From NCBI GenBank assembly GCA_964423645.1, contig CAYRFE010000016.1:1-64000 (forward strand): a stretch of DNA of 64,000 nt, in the 5' to 3' direction. Positions within the stretch are counted from its first letter, which is position 1, and each line of letters starts with the position of its first letter. Positions 1 through 8,363 of the stretch are shown here, piece by piece. Under the pieces are notes generated by a model. It was not told the DNA's origin. It did not search any database and was given only the letters and a program-made list of their open reading frames with translations. The position numbers and the translations under genes are program-made. The stretch comes from CAYRFE01 sp964423645 [NCBI: uncultured bacterium]. Lineage in GTDB: Bacteria; Macinerneyibacteriota; Macinerneyibacteria; Macinerneyibacteriales.

Positions 1-52
1 CCATAAGTCCCAGCACCATCATGAGTGCCATACCTTTTCTATTCCATTGCAT
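1..52 (-). CDS. 5' end of a truncated secreted or membrane protein
   Basis: The first 17 codons of a minus-strand gene run off the left edge of the window. The ATG at 52 follows an AAGGAGG box with six bases between. The N-terminus (MQWNRKGMALMMVLGLM) is a short basic stretch followed by hydrophobic residues, as at the start of a signal peptide or membrane anchor. The product cannot be identified from so little sequence. Confidence 0.55.
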   Translation of the reverse strand, partial: MQWNRKGMALMMVLGLM

Positions 53-230
53 AAAAAACCTCCTTGCTCAAGACAATAATTATAGCACCTGTTATGCCAT
101 TACAGCATGATCAAGCATGATGTCATTGCAACAATTGAATTCGTGACCTTTATAAAATAACTCCTTTTTAAATTTGTGCCCACCCCAACTTCCTCTATGA
201 GAAACCTGGATCAGATTAATGTATGATATA

Positions 231-391
231 AAGACCTTTGAAAAACTACCATATTTTGAATTTGTGCCCACCCCCAACCTCTCCCGTGAAAATCGGGAGG
301 GGCTTAAATTGTTATATAATGAGGACTTCGTCCCCATACCCCTTTTTAGAAAAAAAAGATAATTTGGAAATTTTGAATTTTGCAAAGGTCT
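231..391. repeat. MITE-like dispersed element, complete copy
   Basis: The left end reads AAGACCTTTGaAAAACTACC and the right end TTTTGCAAAGGTCT, so the termini are inverted repeats of about 14 bp. Inside are a GTGCCCACCCC motif, a stem of CCTCCCGTG against CGGGAGGGG type, a GAGGACTTCGTCC hairpin and a CCCCTTTTTAGAAAA box. The same ordered parts recur across the window. Size and termini suit a non-autonomous transposable element; no transposase is nearby. Confidence 0.75.
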
Positions 392-469
392 AACATAATA
401 AGCACTTCGTCACCACACTCCTTTTTCAAAGACAAAATAAGCGGGAATGTATGAATTTTGCAAAGGTCT
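392..469. repeat. Partial MITE-like element, right end only
   Basis: Directly abutting the complete copy is a second right half: ACTTCGTCACCACACTCC, then AAGCGGG, then TTTTGCAAAGGTCT at 456-469. This suggests a tandem or nested insertion followed by loss of the left half. Confidence 0.6.
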
Positions 470-470
470 C

Positions 471-549
471 GTGGCATTATCGAGCTTGACCTGATAATCC
501 GGAGATGAACTGTGATTCATGTGGATTCCTGCGTTCGTAAGAATGACAC
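471..549. repeat. Second repeat type, GTGgCATT...AATGACAC
   Basis: It starts GTGGCATTATCGAGCTTGACC and ends AATGACAC, with an internal hairpin (ATTATCgaGCTTGACctGATAAT) and a GGATTCC motif. A cleaner copy lies at 5057-5157. The inverted outer 8-mers suggest another small mobile or palindromic repeat. Confidence 0.6.
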
Positions 550-663
550 TCTACCATTCCTTGCAAATACACCGGGTGCTCTATTCGCAAATGGTGCATA
601 GGTGCACCATAATAGTGCACTTTCTTTTCTTTACTTTTTCAAAATATACGCTATTGTTACGCC

Positions 664-1875
664 ATGCGAAACACCGTATCGGCAAAATCCTACTACCTCA
701 TAGGTGCATTTTTTGCCGGTATCTATGCCGTCATCGACTCAATGGTTGATGTTATCGCAAAAAAATCCTTACATGCTTCTCCATTGACGGTCACGTTTCT
801 TACCATGCTTCCGTCAATGACACTGCTCTTATCGGTATTTCTTGTAACCCTTGCAGAAAAATGCCCGAGGCAGAAATTATTTTTACGTACATTTGCATTT
901 TTCGGACGTTTTTCCTTTGTTATCTTTTTATTTTATCTCAACATTCCTCTTTATTTGATCATTCTGACATTGTGCTATGCCGCATATACCTTATTTAATC
1001 CGATGCTGAATACATTCTTAAAAGATACATTTCCCACCGCCCAACGCGGGCGTTTTGTGGGAATAGCGATGTCGATCACCGCCTGCGTTGCTGTGGTATA
1101 CTCAAAGATCGCCGGCTACCTGCTCGACACTCATTCATCACTCACCGCACTCGTAATCACCATTGGGGGTGTGGCCGGGTTTCTCTATATTTATATAACG
1201 TCAATACCGTTTAAAGATCATCCCGTCGTCCACAATACATCTCGTTCGTTAAATCCATTTGCGCCGATGATGGCGATTTTTAAAAAAGATCCTTCCTTTT
1301 TACGATTCGAAGCCTATTTTTTTGTATATGGCATTGCGTTCATGATTATCCTTCCTGCGATTCCGATATATCTTGTTGATACACTGAGTCTCAATTATTC
1401 TGTGATATCTTCCGCAAAAGTGTTTATCCCGCAATTGTTTGTCATAGGACTTGCCCCATTTGTCGGGAAATTGCACGATAAAACATCCCCGCAACGTTTC
1501 AGCGGCATATCTTTTTTGATCCTCTCAACGTATCCCTTTATATTGGGATTTGCTTCATTTTTCCCGCAGAATATTGCGGTCTTGCTACTGCTCAGTGCAT
1601 ATGTCATGTATGGCATCGCAATGATCGGCGTTTCTTTTGCGTGGAATATATCGACGATCGAACTTGCCAAACACGGGTCGCCCCAACAATATCAATCCAT
1701 CCACATCACCCTCACGGGAGTTCGCGGATTGATAATCCCCCCGTTGGGATATCTTCTTTTAAAATTAAAATTTATCCCGATAAATGCGATCTTCTTTTTA
1801 TCCTCAATCTTGTTTTTATTGGCCAGTTGGCTCATGTTTCGAGAATCTCGGCGCATCAACGCCCTTGAAAAATAA
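664..1875 (+). CDS. Major facilitator superfamily transporter
   Basis: A 403-residue hydrophobic protein with about twelve predicted membrane segments in two halves joined by a cytoplasmic loop near residues 180-210. The loop after the second membrane pair carries a charged motif (QRGRFVG, near residue 125) of the MFS A-motif type. Length is normal for an MFS permease. The substrate is unknown. The ATG at 664 lacks a strong ribosome binding site, so the start is less certain than for its neighbours. It reads toward the BI-1 gene, whose promoter overlaps its 3' end. A second, different MFS transporter lies at 18345-19550. Confidence 0.8.
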   Translation: MRNTVSAKSYYLIGAFFAGIYAVIDSMVDVIAKKSLHASPLTVTFLTMLPSMTLLLSVFLVTLAEKCPRQKLFLRTFAFFGRFSFVIFLFYLNIPLYLIILTLCYAAYTLFNPMLNTFLKDTFPTAQRGRFVGIAMSITACVAVVYSKIAGYLLDTHSSLTALVITIGGVAGFLYIYITSIPFKDHPVVHNTSRSLNPFAPMMAIFKKDPSFLRFEAYFFVYGIAFMIILPAIPIYLVDTLSLNYSVISSAKVFIPQLFVIGLAPFVGKLHDKTSPQRFSGISFLILSTYPFILGFASFFPQNIAVLLLLSAYVMYGIAMIGVSFAWNISTIELAKHGSPQQYQSIHITLTGVRGLIIPPLGYLLLKLKFIPINAIFFLSSILFLLASWLMFRESRRINALEK

Positions 1876-1892
1876 TATGCCTCTGCTATAAT
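1865..1892 (+). promoter_or_regulatory. Sigma70-type promoter for the BI-1 gene
   Basis: TTGAAA (1865-1870), a 16-base spacer and TATAAT (1887-1892) lie about 33 bases before the ATG at 1925. The -35 box is within the last codons of the MFS gene. Confidence 0.55.
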
Positions 1893-1924
1893 ACCCACAG
1901 GAACTGCAAAAGGAGGTACCATAT

Positions 1925-2635
1925 ATGGCTAACCCGTTATTCGGAGAACGATCGTTTCAGTCTGTCAGTAATGTATTCGACAATGCTCGTCCGATGACTC
2001 TTTCCGGCACGATCAATAAGACCGCCTGGCTTTTTTTCTGTTTGGTGGTCACTGCAGGTATTGCATGGGTATATTATAATCCGATCTTCATACTTGTCGG
2101 TGCGATCGCAGGCTTTATACTCGCGCTTGTCACAATTTTTGTAAAACGGTGGGCTCCGGTCACTGCCACTTTATACGCCTTGGCAGAAGGCCTGTTTATC
2201 GGTGCGATTTCCTATATGTACAACTCGGTGTATAATGGAATCGTCGTACAAGCCGTATTAATCACATTTGGTGTGGTTGCAATCATGCTCGGTCTGTATG
2301 CCGGAAGGATACTACAAGCAACGCCAATGTTTAAAAAGATTATTATTATTGCAACAGGCACAATAGCATTAGTCTATCTGCTAAGTTTTGTGATGAGTTT
2401 TTTCGGTACAACAATACCCTACATCCACTCAAACGGTCCCATCGGTATCGGTTTTAGCTTATTGGTAGTCGGTATTGCCGCCTTTAATCTTATCATTGAT
2501 TTCGATAACATTGAAGCAGGTGTTAACTTCGGTTCTCCAAAATTCATGGAGTGGTACTGTGCATTCGGTTTGATGGTCACTATCATTTGGCTCTATCTCG
2601 AAATTTTAAAACTTCTTCGTAAATTACGCAGATAA
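1925..2635 (+). CDS. Bax inhibitor-1 / YccA family membrane protein
   Basis: A 236-residue integral membrane protein with about seven hydrophobic segments. A short polar N-terminus (MANPLFGERSFQSV) precedes the first segment, as in bacterial YccA/BI-1 proteins. The late segment (NLIIDFDNIEAG, near residue 190) contains the conserved Asp residues that in BsYetJ form a pH-sensitive calcium-leak switch. By family, an inner-membrane calcium leak channel or modulator of membrane proteolysis. The start is fixed by AAAGGAGG nine bases upstream. It has its own promoter and is followed by a hairpin, so it is probably monocistronic. Confidence 0.85.
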   Translation: MANPLFGERSFQSVSNVFDNARPMTLSGTINKTAWLFFCLVVTAGIAWVYYNPIFILVGAIAGFILALVTIFVKRWAPVTATLYALAEGLFIGAISYMYNSVYNGIVVQAVLITFGVVAIMLGLYAGRILQATPMFKKIIIIATGTIALVYLLSFVMSFFGTTIPYIHSNGPIGIGFSLLVVGIAAFNLIIDFDNIEAGVNFGSPKFMEWYCAFGLMVTIIWLYLEILKLLRKLRR

Positions 2636-2649
2636 AACCTTCACCTTTT

Positions 2650-2675
2650 ACAGGGCGCACTATGCGCCCTGTTCT
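2650..2675 (+). terminator. Hairpin after the BI-1 gene
   Basis: ACAGGGCGCA (2650-2659), loop CTA, TGCGCCCTGT (2663-2672): a ten-base-pair perfect stem 15 bases after the stop codon. The T-tract is weak (TTCT), so it may be a 3'-end stabiliser or an inefficient terminator. Confidence 0.6.
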
Positions 2676-2721
2676 ACACATGCACACATTCCTGCAATGG
2701 TTTGAGAATTTTACTCACAAT

Positions 2722-2890
2722 AAGACATTTGCAAAACTACCACTTTTAAACTTTGTGCCCACCCCAAACCCCTCCCATTAAAATCGGGAGGGGCTTAACT
2801 TTCGGTTACAGACACGGCATGCCGTGTCTCTACACCGTCCCTACACCCCTTTTTAGAAAATAAAGATATTTTAGAAATTTTGTATTCAAC
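2722..2890. repeat. MITE-like element with embedded palindrome
   Basis: This fills most of the 2636-2999 spacer, which holds no gene. The left end is AAGACATTTGCAAAACTACC, then GTGCCCACCCC, a CCCCTCCC/GGGAGGGG stem, the 20-bp palindrome with core GGCATGCC (2810-2829) where other copies have the GGGGAC-GAA-GTCCCC hairpin, and CCCCTTTTTAGAAAA. The right terminus has decayed (TAGAAATTTTGTATTC). Confidence 0.7.
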
Positions 2891-2999
2891 TTACCTTCAC
2901 CATAATGTCACAAATAATCGCTCATAAAAAATACCTAAAACCCACAATCGACAGACCGACAAATCTCACTACCAATGCGACCCTCTCAACTGATCATAA

Positions 3000-4022
3000 T
3001 CACACTTTCACATCTACTTCACGGATCACTCCGGGTATTCCCTTCTCTGTAAGATATACTCCGCTTTCGCGTACTCTTCCTAACAATTCAGTGCCATGAG
3101 TGAGAGCGACCGGCGTATCCACTGCTTGTGCGAGTATCGCACCGATATTTTCAGACGCCAAGTCAGTGAGTGATTCACCTTCCTGTGTTTTTCTCCATAA
3201 TCGTAAGGCGTAGAACATAGGATCGTTTTCGTCTATCCACCCGTTGCCGTCGCTGTCAAGAAGGCGCAGTTCGTTGAAACCGTTACCGCTCATTGGCCCG
3301 AAAAGCTCGGAACCGTCATCTATTTTTCCGTTCTCATTACGATCATGAGCCAATGTGTATGTCCCTTGAGCCAATTCGGGGATTAGGTCTTCTGTACCAT
3401 CCGCATTGATATCAAAAGGAACTACATTGTCAGTAAGTAACGCACTATCCCCCTTTGACAGCATAAGCGGGTCAATTAACGCATCTCCGGCTTTCATGGA
3501 TACCGACCGCCGTGTGTATATCTCGCTTTTCATTGAAAGCTCTGCCTCGAAGGCAAAAACGGTCCCGTCTTCAAGCGTGACCTCGCCTTTTGCGGCGAAT
3601 GTCACCTGCTCCATACGATACTGCTCTTCAGTAAACTCATATGAAAATCCCCAGTCCTCAGATGCACTTTCCGCACCATCTGCGCTTTCTTCATTACAAC
3701 ACTCGGGAGCCGTCACGTCATTGCCATTAGGCATATCATCTTTGCTCATAACACGAAACTTCGCGCCGAACAAACGTTCTAACAGTTGTTTTAATACAAA
3801 AAGCTTGATATCACCCTCAGAAGGCATTTCAGCATCCTTTTTTTCGACAGACAGCGGGGTATATGCGCTGTGAGCAATAGGATTACGCCCAAGCTCAACC
3901 GTATCACCTTGCTTCTGTTGTGCGCCTCGTTCGTCCCAATAGGACAAATTCTCACTCATTTTATTGTAGCCGACTTGCTCATGAGTTGAGGACAATGACA
4001 TCGAATACGATTGAATTTTCAT
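3000..4022 (-). CDS. Calcium-site (EF-hand/dockerin-like) conserved protein
   Basis: A 340-residue soluble, acidic protein without a signal peptide. Near residues 225-260 are two Asp/Asn-rich loops: DRNENGKIDDGSELFG and, after GNGFNEL, DSDGNGWIDENDP. Both match 12-residue calcium loops (DxDxDGxxxxxE-type), and this pair is the hallmark of a widespread bacterial family of unknown function. The N-terminus (MKIQSYSMSLSSTHE) is also typical of that family. The ATG at 4022 is chosen because GGAGG lies six bases upstream; a TTG at 4028 would overlap the ribosome binding site. Calcium binding is inferred; the role is unknown. Confidence 0.75.
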   Translation of the reverse strand: MKIQSYSMSLSSTHEQVGYNKMSENLSYWDERGAQQKQGDTVELGRNPIAHSAYTPLSVEKKDAEMPSEGDIKLFVLKQLLERLFGAKFRVMSKDDMPNGNDVTAPECCNEESADGAESASEDWGFSYEFTEEQYRMEQVTFAAKGEVTLEDGTVFAFEAELSMKSEIYTRRSVSMKAGDALIDPLMLSKGDSALLTDNVVPFDINADGTEDLIPELAQGTYTLAHDRNENGKIDDGSELFGPMSGNGFNELRLLDSDGNGWIDENDPMFYALRLWRKTQEGESLTDLASENIGAILAQAVDTPVALTHGTELLGRVRESGVYLTEKGIPGVIREVDVKV

Positions 4023-4146
4023 ATGCAACCTCCTTGTTGCTCCAAAGCGACATCCTTTGTTCTGTTATCGGCAGATATAGGATTTTTATAACACTTATTC
4101 TGCATTATTATGCTATACTGACAGTACTAAATGAAAGGAGAATAGT

Positions 4147-4650
4147 ATGCGTATACTCGCCTGTGCAATAATGCTCTGTTTGATGGTAACCGCTTCTGTA
4201 TTTTCTCAATCCCTCGACAAAAATATGACCGTGTCGGTAAAAAAATTGGACGGCTCAGTCGTAGAAGGTAAACTCATTCGCATTACAAACGCAGACGATA
4301 AAGAGTTCGGCTTTACCGCTCCGTTTGACGTGACGATGGAACAATTAGCGTTTAAACTGTACTGGAAAGACGTTAAGAAGGTCACGTATACCACGCAATT
4401 CATCGATTTTTTGAAAACAGACGATCGTGCAGTGCGCTCTGCGTCAGCGTGGGGTTGGATACGTTTTTATATCGATGACGGTAAAGGTGTCTTCCCGATT
4501 GAAATGCGTGCAATGCGCTTTATCGTTGCCGGTACTATAAAAGAGAATAAGTTGGACGACCCGAACGTGTCGAATAAAACCGATGTGCAGTTTAAAGTAA
4601 TATGCCCGCACTGCGGAAGTACCATTACCGTTGAAGGCAAAGCACAATAA
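4147..4650 (+). CDS. Secreted protein with C-terminal CxxC motif, unknown
   Basis: A 167-residue protein with a signal peptide (MRILACAIMLCLMVTASVFS, cleavage likely before QSLD). The mature part begins with a beta-rich stretch (VSVKKLDGSVVEGKLIRI) like small beta-barrel modules. The C-terminus has VICPHCGSTI, a half zinc ribbon or redox CxxC. The start has AAAGGAG eight bases upstream. It ends 14 bases before the next gene, so the two are probably cotranscribed. No family recognised. Confidence 0.7.
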   Translation: MRILACAIMLCLMVTASVFSQSLDKNMTVSVKKLDGSVVEGKLIRITNADDKEFGFTAPFDVTMEQLAFKLYWKDVKKVTYTTQFIDFLKTDDRAVRSASAWGWIRFYIDDGKGVFPIEMRAMRFIVAGTIKENKLDDPNVSNKTDVQFKVICPHCGSTITVEGKAQ

Positions 4651-4664
4651 CAAGCGGGTGTAGT

Positions 4665-4874
4665 ATGAAACTCTTGAAATGGCTGAATCCGATTCTTGCA
4701 ATTTTATTTGTCGCACAAGTATTCACGGTCATTGCGCTGTATACCATACCGTATACCGAATTCTTGAGCGACCTTCACCGTTACGGCGGCATGGCATTCT
4801 TAATCCTCGGAGGGGTGCATCTTTTTTTAAACAGGTCGTGGGTGAAGGCAACGTATTTTAAGAAGAAAAAATAG
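4665..4874 (+). CDS. Small two-helix membrane protein, DUF4405-like
   Basis: 69 residues, two hydrophobic helices, with His residues in HRYGG (near residue 38) and HLFLNRSW (near 52) on the second. The spacing HxxxG...HxxxNxxW is that of DUF4405-type proteins, where the histidines may ligate haem. The ribosome binding site is poor (GCGGGTG), consistent with coupling to the gene 14 bases upstream. Family assignment is tentative. Confidence 0.65.
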   Translation: MKLLKWLNPILAILFVAQVFTVIALYTIPYTEFLSDLHRYGGMAFLILGGVHLFLNRSWVKATYFKKKK

Positions 4875-4880
4875 AAAAGT

Positions 4881-5035
4881 GAGGTCTTAACAAAACTACC
4901 AACTGATAACTTTGTGCCATCCCCAAACCCCTTCCATGAGTTTGGAAGGGGCTTATAGGTTTTGGTAGTGGGGACTTCGTCCCCACACCCCTTAAAGAAT
5001 TTCACAATCGGCCTTAAAAAATCAGCGTAAAACAT
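4881..5035. repeat. MITE-like element, degenerate copy
   Basis: GAGGTCTTAACAAAACTACC, GTGCCATCCCC, CCCCTTCCATGAGTTTGGAAGGGG and GTGGGGACTTCGTCCCCACACCCC follow in the standard order. The right terminus is lost. With the next two repeats it occupies the gene-free stretch 4875-5388. Confidence 0.7.
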
Positions 5036-5056
5036 TTCAAATATAACTCTCTTTAG

Positions 5057-5157
5057 GTGTCATTATCGGGCTTGACCCGATAATCCAGTAGTAATCTTAA
5101 TTGCACCTGGATTCCCATTGGAATTTATCCTCGTGAAAACAGGGACGGGAATGACAC
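5057..5157. repeat. Second repeat type, best copy
   Basis: Bounded by GTGTCATT (5057-5064) and AATGACAC (5150-5157), a perfect 8-bp inverted pair. Inside are the hairpin ATTATCGGGCTTGACCCGATAAT and a CTGGATTCCCA motif. About 100 bp, non-coding. Confidence 0.65.
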
Positions 5158-5238
5158 AAACCAAGGCTTTTGTTTCAAGACAAAAAGTAAGGCAGAGATT
5201 TAATATCGACATTACATATTACATCAATGTTTTTTGAT

Positions 5239-5363
5239 ACAGACACGGCATGCCGTGTCTCTACAACATCCCCACGCCCCTTTATAATATCTAACGACGA
5301 AGCCAGCTTCGGGGAATTTGATCTGTTTCAATAAAAAAGAGACAAGGCATTGCCTTGTCTCTA
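5239..5363. repeat. Two palindromes flanking a repeat fragment
   Basis: A perfect 20-bp palindrome with core CGGCATGCCG lies at 5241-5260 and a near-perfect one (AGACAAGGCATTGCCTTGTCT) at about 5340-5360. Between them is GAAGCCAGCTTCGGGGAATTTGA, whose complement recurs near 23880 and 46215. No gene is present. Confidence 0.65.
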
Positions 5364-5388
5364 CAGTAGCATTTCTTAAAAATAATTG

Positions 5389-6066
5389 TTAATCTCTTCC
5401 GCGTGCGAGCAGCACAAAACGAAGCAGCTGCAATACCGCCATAAGCGTTGACGCGACATATGTAAGCGCTGCGGCGCGAAGCACTTTTTTTGCACCGATC
5501 AATTCTTCACCCTCGAGATACTTACGCTGACGAATAATGAGGAGCGCCATATACGATGCGTCGAATTCTACGGGCAATGTGATTACCGTAAAGAACACCG
5601 CAGCGGCAAAAAAGTAAATACCAAGATGAATAAGACCGGTCATTTGGAAAATAAAACCGGCAATAATGAGTATCGGCGCAATCCATGACGCAATTTGACT
5701 TATCGGAGCTATCGCATTACGAATTTTCAAAGGGAAATAATTTCGTGCGTGCTGGATCGCATGACCTGCTTCATGTGCAGCAATTGCAAGTGCCGCAATA
5801 CTTGTATTCCCGTATACTCCCTGCGACAAACGCAATGTGCGACTTCTCGGATCATAGTGATCGGTAAGATTTCCCGCAACCTGTTCAACCGGCACATTCT
5901 GCACATCGGTATTTCGTAAAATCTCACGTGCGATGTCATCGGCACGGTATCCGTTTTTACCGTTGATGCGCGAATATTTTGCAAACGCCGAATGAACCGC
6001 ACTTTGTGCAAAAACCGCCAATAGTATTCCGGGTATCAAAAGCAAATACGTCCAATCCAAAAACAT
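5389..6066 (-). CDS. Zinc-dependent membrane protease, YugP family
   Basis: A 225-residue membrane protein of the Zn_peptidase_2 (YugP) family. The catalytic HEAGH lies near residues 97-101 (AIAAHEAGHAIQH), preceded by the family's HYDPRSRTLRLS stretch. One helix is N-terminal, two or three follow residue 120, and one is C-terminal; EFDAS (near 168) is likely the third zinc ligand region. Length matches the family. The start has GAGGAGG six bases upstream. Probably a housekeeping integral-membrane metalloprotease; substrates are unknown. It stands alone between repeat-filled spacers. Confidence 0.88.
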   Translation of the reverse strand: MFLDWTYLLLIPGILLAVFAQSAVHSAFAKYSRINGKNGYRADDIAREILRNTDVQNVPVEQVAGNLTDHYDPRSRTLRLSQGVYGNTSIAALAIAAHEAGHAIQHARNYFPLKIRNAIAPISQIASWIAPILIIAGFIFQMTGLIHLGIYFFAAAVFFTVITLPVEFDASYMALLIIRQRKYLEGEELIGAKKVLRAAALTYVASTLMAVLQLLRFVLLARGRD

Positions 6067-6141
6067 AGTAGTACCTCCTCAAGGTCTTTCTTTGAGAGTT
6101 ATAGCATAATTTTTTTATAAGAGCAAAACATTTACACCCTA

Positions 6142-6241
6142 AAACCTTTTCAAAACCACCATTTTTTGAATTTGTGCCCACCCCACACCCTATATAGGAA
6201 ATAATGCTAAATTGGAAATTTTCAATTTTGCAAAAATCTAA
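6142..6241. repeat. Short internally deleted MITE-like element
   Basis: AAACCTTTTCAAAACCACCA at the left and TTCAATTTTGCAAAAATCT at the right, with GTGCCCACCCC inside but without the GC-rich hairpins. It lies just upstream of the YugP-family gene. Confidence 0.6.
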
Positions 6242-6274
6242 TCATATGATTTCATCTATAGAATAAATGAACGA

Positions 6275-6949
6275 TCACATGACCGCATGCTTTATCGCAC
6301 AAGAAAGTATGTCACCTTGTACTATCTGTAATATCGGCACTACATCAATTACGTTTTTCCGCATACAAAACGTCACATCATCGGAAAAACCTATTTCACA
6401 TAAATAGTGTGCATGCTGTGTACGCAACAACTCTTCACGCGGTATAATATGACGAATATACTCACTTTGATTTTCAGGATCCAATTCCGTACACAACATC
6501 GCACCGCACGCTGCATCTTCAGGTGAAAAACCGCCCTCAGAGCCTGCACAATACACATCGGGTACTAATGAATGCTTTAGACAATACGCTTTCACGGCAT
6601 TAAAATTGACAAATGAAAGCATGATGATCTGCTCGTAATGTTGCTGTAATGTTGTAATCAGCCGTGTGCCGTTGGTAGTATTCATAACAGCGTTTTTCCC
6701 GTCAAAGCGATGTGACAACAGCTCGACCGGCGAATTTCCAAAGTCATACCCGGGAATGATTTTCCCCTCACGTTCACCCACCCACACTGCACCGTCATCA
6801 GTTTTCTCCAATGAATCGGTCAGTCGAATCGACGATGCGCCTTGCGACAACAACACCGCCATCACACTTGTCGCACGCAACACGTCAATAGCGATGGCAA
6901 CCGGCGAAGAAGGGGCAGGTATCACATCGGGTAACGGATAAAAATTCAT
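6275..6949 (-). CDS. comB: 2-phosphosulfolactate phosphatase family (ComB)
   Basis: A 224-residue ComB-family protein. Signature stretches are IAIDVLRATSVM (residues 18-29, acidic Mg site), GEREGKIIPGYDFGNSP (near 57-73), MNTTNGTRLI (near 89) and CAGSEGGFSPEDAACGAML (near 134). The family hydrolyses phosphosulfolactate in coenzyme M or sulfolactate synthesis, but many bacterial members lie outside that pathway and the true substrate here is unknown. It starts two bases after the ispA stop, so it is the last gene of the xseB-ispA-comB unit. Confidence 0.85.
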   Translation of the reverse strand: MNFYPLPDVIPAPSSPVAIAIDVLRATSVMAVLLSQGASSIRLTDSLEKTDDGAVWVGEREGKIIPGYDFGNSPVELLSHRFDGKNAVMNTTNGTRLITTLQQHYEQIIMLSFVNFNAVKAYCLKHSLVPDVYCAGSEGGFSPEDAACGAMLCTELDPENQSEYIRHIIPREELLRTQHAHYLCEIGFSDDVTFCMRKNVIDVVPILQIVQGDILSCAIKHAVM

Positions 6950-6951
6950 CG

Positions 6952-7839
6952 TTAAAAAGATCTTTCCAATAAAAACCGCGTCAATGCCTGCAGTTCATCA
7001 GTGCGGTAAGGCATCGCATTGAGTACGGTAAAACACGCATCCGTTTCTTCGCGTGCTTTTTCCTGTGCTTTTTCCACACCGTATAACCATATATAGGTAA
7101 ATTTTTCCTGCGCCGCATCTTTTCCGAGGGTTTTTCCCATCGCTTCGCTGTCTCCTGTCACGTCCAAGATATCATCGATGATTTGAAACGCTTTACCGAG
7201 ATGCGTACCATACGCGACAAAACGCTCACGTTCACGCACACCGACACCTGCAGCGATAGCTCCGATTTCCGCCGCGACACGGATCAACGCACCGGTTTTG
7301 TGTGAATGAATATATTCAAGCACCGCTGAAGAGCGCGATTGAAGGTCATGTTCCATATCAATATCTATAAATTGCCCGCCAACCATTCCACTCGGACCTG
7401 CCGCTTCCGCCAGTACACGTATACATTCCATAGTATCAGCTGCCGATAGCGACGAATGACGAACTGCGACCGAAAACGCGGCGGTCAACAATGCATCGCC
7501 CGCCAAAAGTGCTTTCGCTTCACCGAATACCTTATGATTGGTCGGCTTACCGCGACGAAGATCATCGTTGTCCATACACGGAAGGTCATCATGAATGAGC
7601 GAGTAGGTATGGATCATTTCAAGCGCCGCCGCAAAAGGAAGCACGATGTCGGGATCTATTCCTCCGGCACGCGCCACACATCGCATAAGAACGGGGCGAA
7701 TTCGTTTCCCGCCCGCATCCACGCTGTAGCGCATTGCACGATGAAGTTCCTGAGGGTGCTCCGATTCTTTAGGAAGTACCGTATCGAGATAGGCATTGAC
7801 TACTGCAATTTCCTTTTGTAATACGCCGCTAAAATCCAT
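6952..7839 (-). CDS. ispA: Polyprenyl (farnesyl/geranyl) diphosphate synthase
   Basis: A 295-residue trans-prenyltransferase that condenses IPP with allylic diphosphates. The first Asp-rich motif DDLPCMD is at residues 84-90, with GGKRIRP upstream (43-49) for diphosphate binding. The second (FQIIDDILD) lies near residue 215. Small residues before the first motif and the length suit short-chain IspA-type enzymes. The ATG at 7839 is preferred because GGAG is five bases upstream; a GTG at 7845 overlapping the xseB stop is possible. The xseB-ispA order is the classic bacterial arrangement. Confidence 0.9.
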   Translation of the reverse strand: MDFSGVLQKEIAVVNAYLDTVLPKESEHPQELHRAMRYSVDAGGKRIRPVLMRCVARAGGIDPDIVLPFAAALEMIHTYSLIHDDLPCMDNDDLRRGKPTNHKVFGEAKALLAGDALLTAAFSVAVRHSSLSAADTMECIRVLAEAAGPSGMVGGQFIDIDMEHDLQSRSSAVLEYIHSHKTGALIRVAAEIGAIAAGVGVRERERFVAYGTHLGKAFQIIDDILDVTGDSEAMGKTLGKDAAQEKFTYIWLYGVEKAQEKAREETDACFTVLNAMPYRTDELQALTRFLLERSF

Positions 7840-7841
7840 AC

Positions 7842-8084
7842 TCACTCCGAAAACGGATTTTCGTCGCCATGCTCAAATTCTTCGGTACGTAATGTGGCGA
7901 CATCAAGCGATTTCATAAGTTCTTCAACTTTTCCGCGTGCACCGTGCAAGAGTCCGTCGAGCTCACGCACAATTCGCACACCTTCTTCAAATAACGTCAG
8001 CGATTCCGCCAAAGGCACATCACGATCTTCAAGCCGTGCAACGATTTCTTCCAGCCGTGCGAGCTTTTCTTCAAATTTTTCCAT
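7842..8084 (-). CDS. xseB: Exodeoxyribonuclease VII small subunit
   Basis: 80 residues, fully helical, with the family pattern FEEKLARLEEIVARLEDRDVPL then SLTLFEEGVRI and an acidic C-terminus. It partners XseA in exonuclease VII, which degrades single-stranded DNA to short oligonucleotides. Its stop nearly meets ispA. Unusually, 279 bases with a dispersed repeat separate it from xseA, which lies upstream on the same strand. Confidence 0.92.
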   Translation of the reverse strand: MEKFEEKLARLEEIVARLEDRDVPLAESLTLFEEGVRIVRELDGLLHGARGKVEELMKSLDVATLRTEEFEHGDENPFSE

Positions 8085-8130
8085 ACTAATCCTTTCTATT
8101 CAGCAAATAGTAACCAAAAAACCGTGATAC

Positions 8131-8275
8131 TTGTATCAAAATACAGAGAAATTATTTTTTAAACAGGGGTATGGGGACGAAGTCCCCATTATAGTACAAT
8201 GTAAGCCCCTCCCGATTCCCACGGGAGGGGTCTGGGGTGGGCACAAGTCACAAAAAATAGTTGTTTTACACAGTA
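8131..8275. repeat. MITE-like element between xseA and xseB
   Basis: Reverse-orientation copy: AACAGGGGTATGGGGAC, a GGGGAC-GAA-GTCCCC hairpin (8173-8187), CCCCTCCCG/CGGGAGGGG (8206-8214 / 8222-8230) and GGGGTGGGCACAA. Outer ends are degraded. It lies inside what is normally a tight operon, so its hairpins are transcribed with xseA and could affect xseB expression. Confidence 0.7.
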
Positions 8276-8363
8276 CTTCTAACATTTTATGCACGTTCAT
8301 TCTAAGCATTATGGTAGAAAATGCTATTTCCTCAATATAAGGATTTATATGCGTTTTCATCTT

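Larger units (their letters stand above)
53..663. repeat. Gene-free spacer filled with nested repeat copies
   Basis: No convincing gene is present between the divergent genes at 52 and 664. The spacer holds a degenerate left end of the dispersed element (about 141-200), one complete copy (231-391), an extra right end (392-469) and a copy of the second repeat type (471-549). A 97-codon minus-strand frame over 92-385 merely reads through the repeat and is not a gene. Confidence 0.75.

Noticed and set aside
92-385. Minus-strand 97-codon frame
   Set aside because: Encoded by the dispersed repeat; similar junk frames appear at other copies (4781-5035, 8136-8360).
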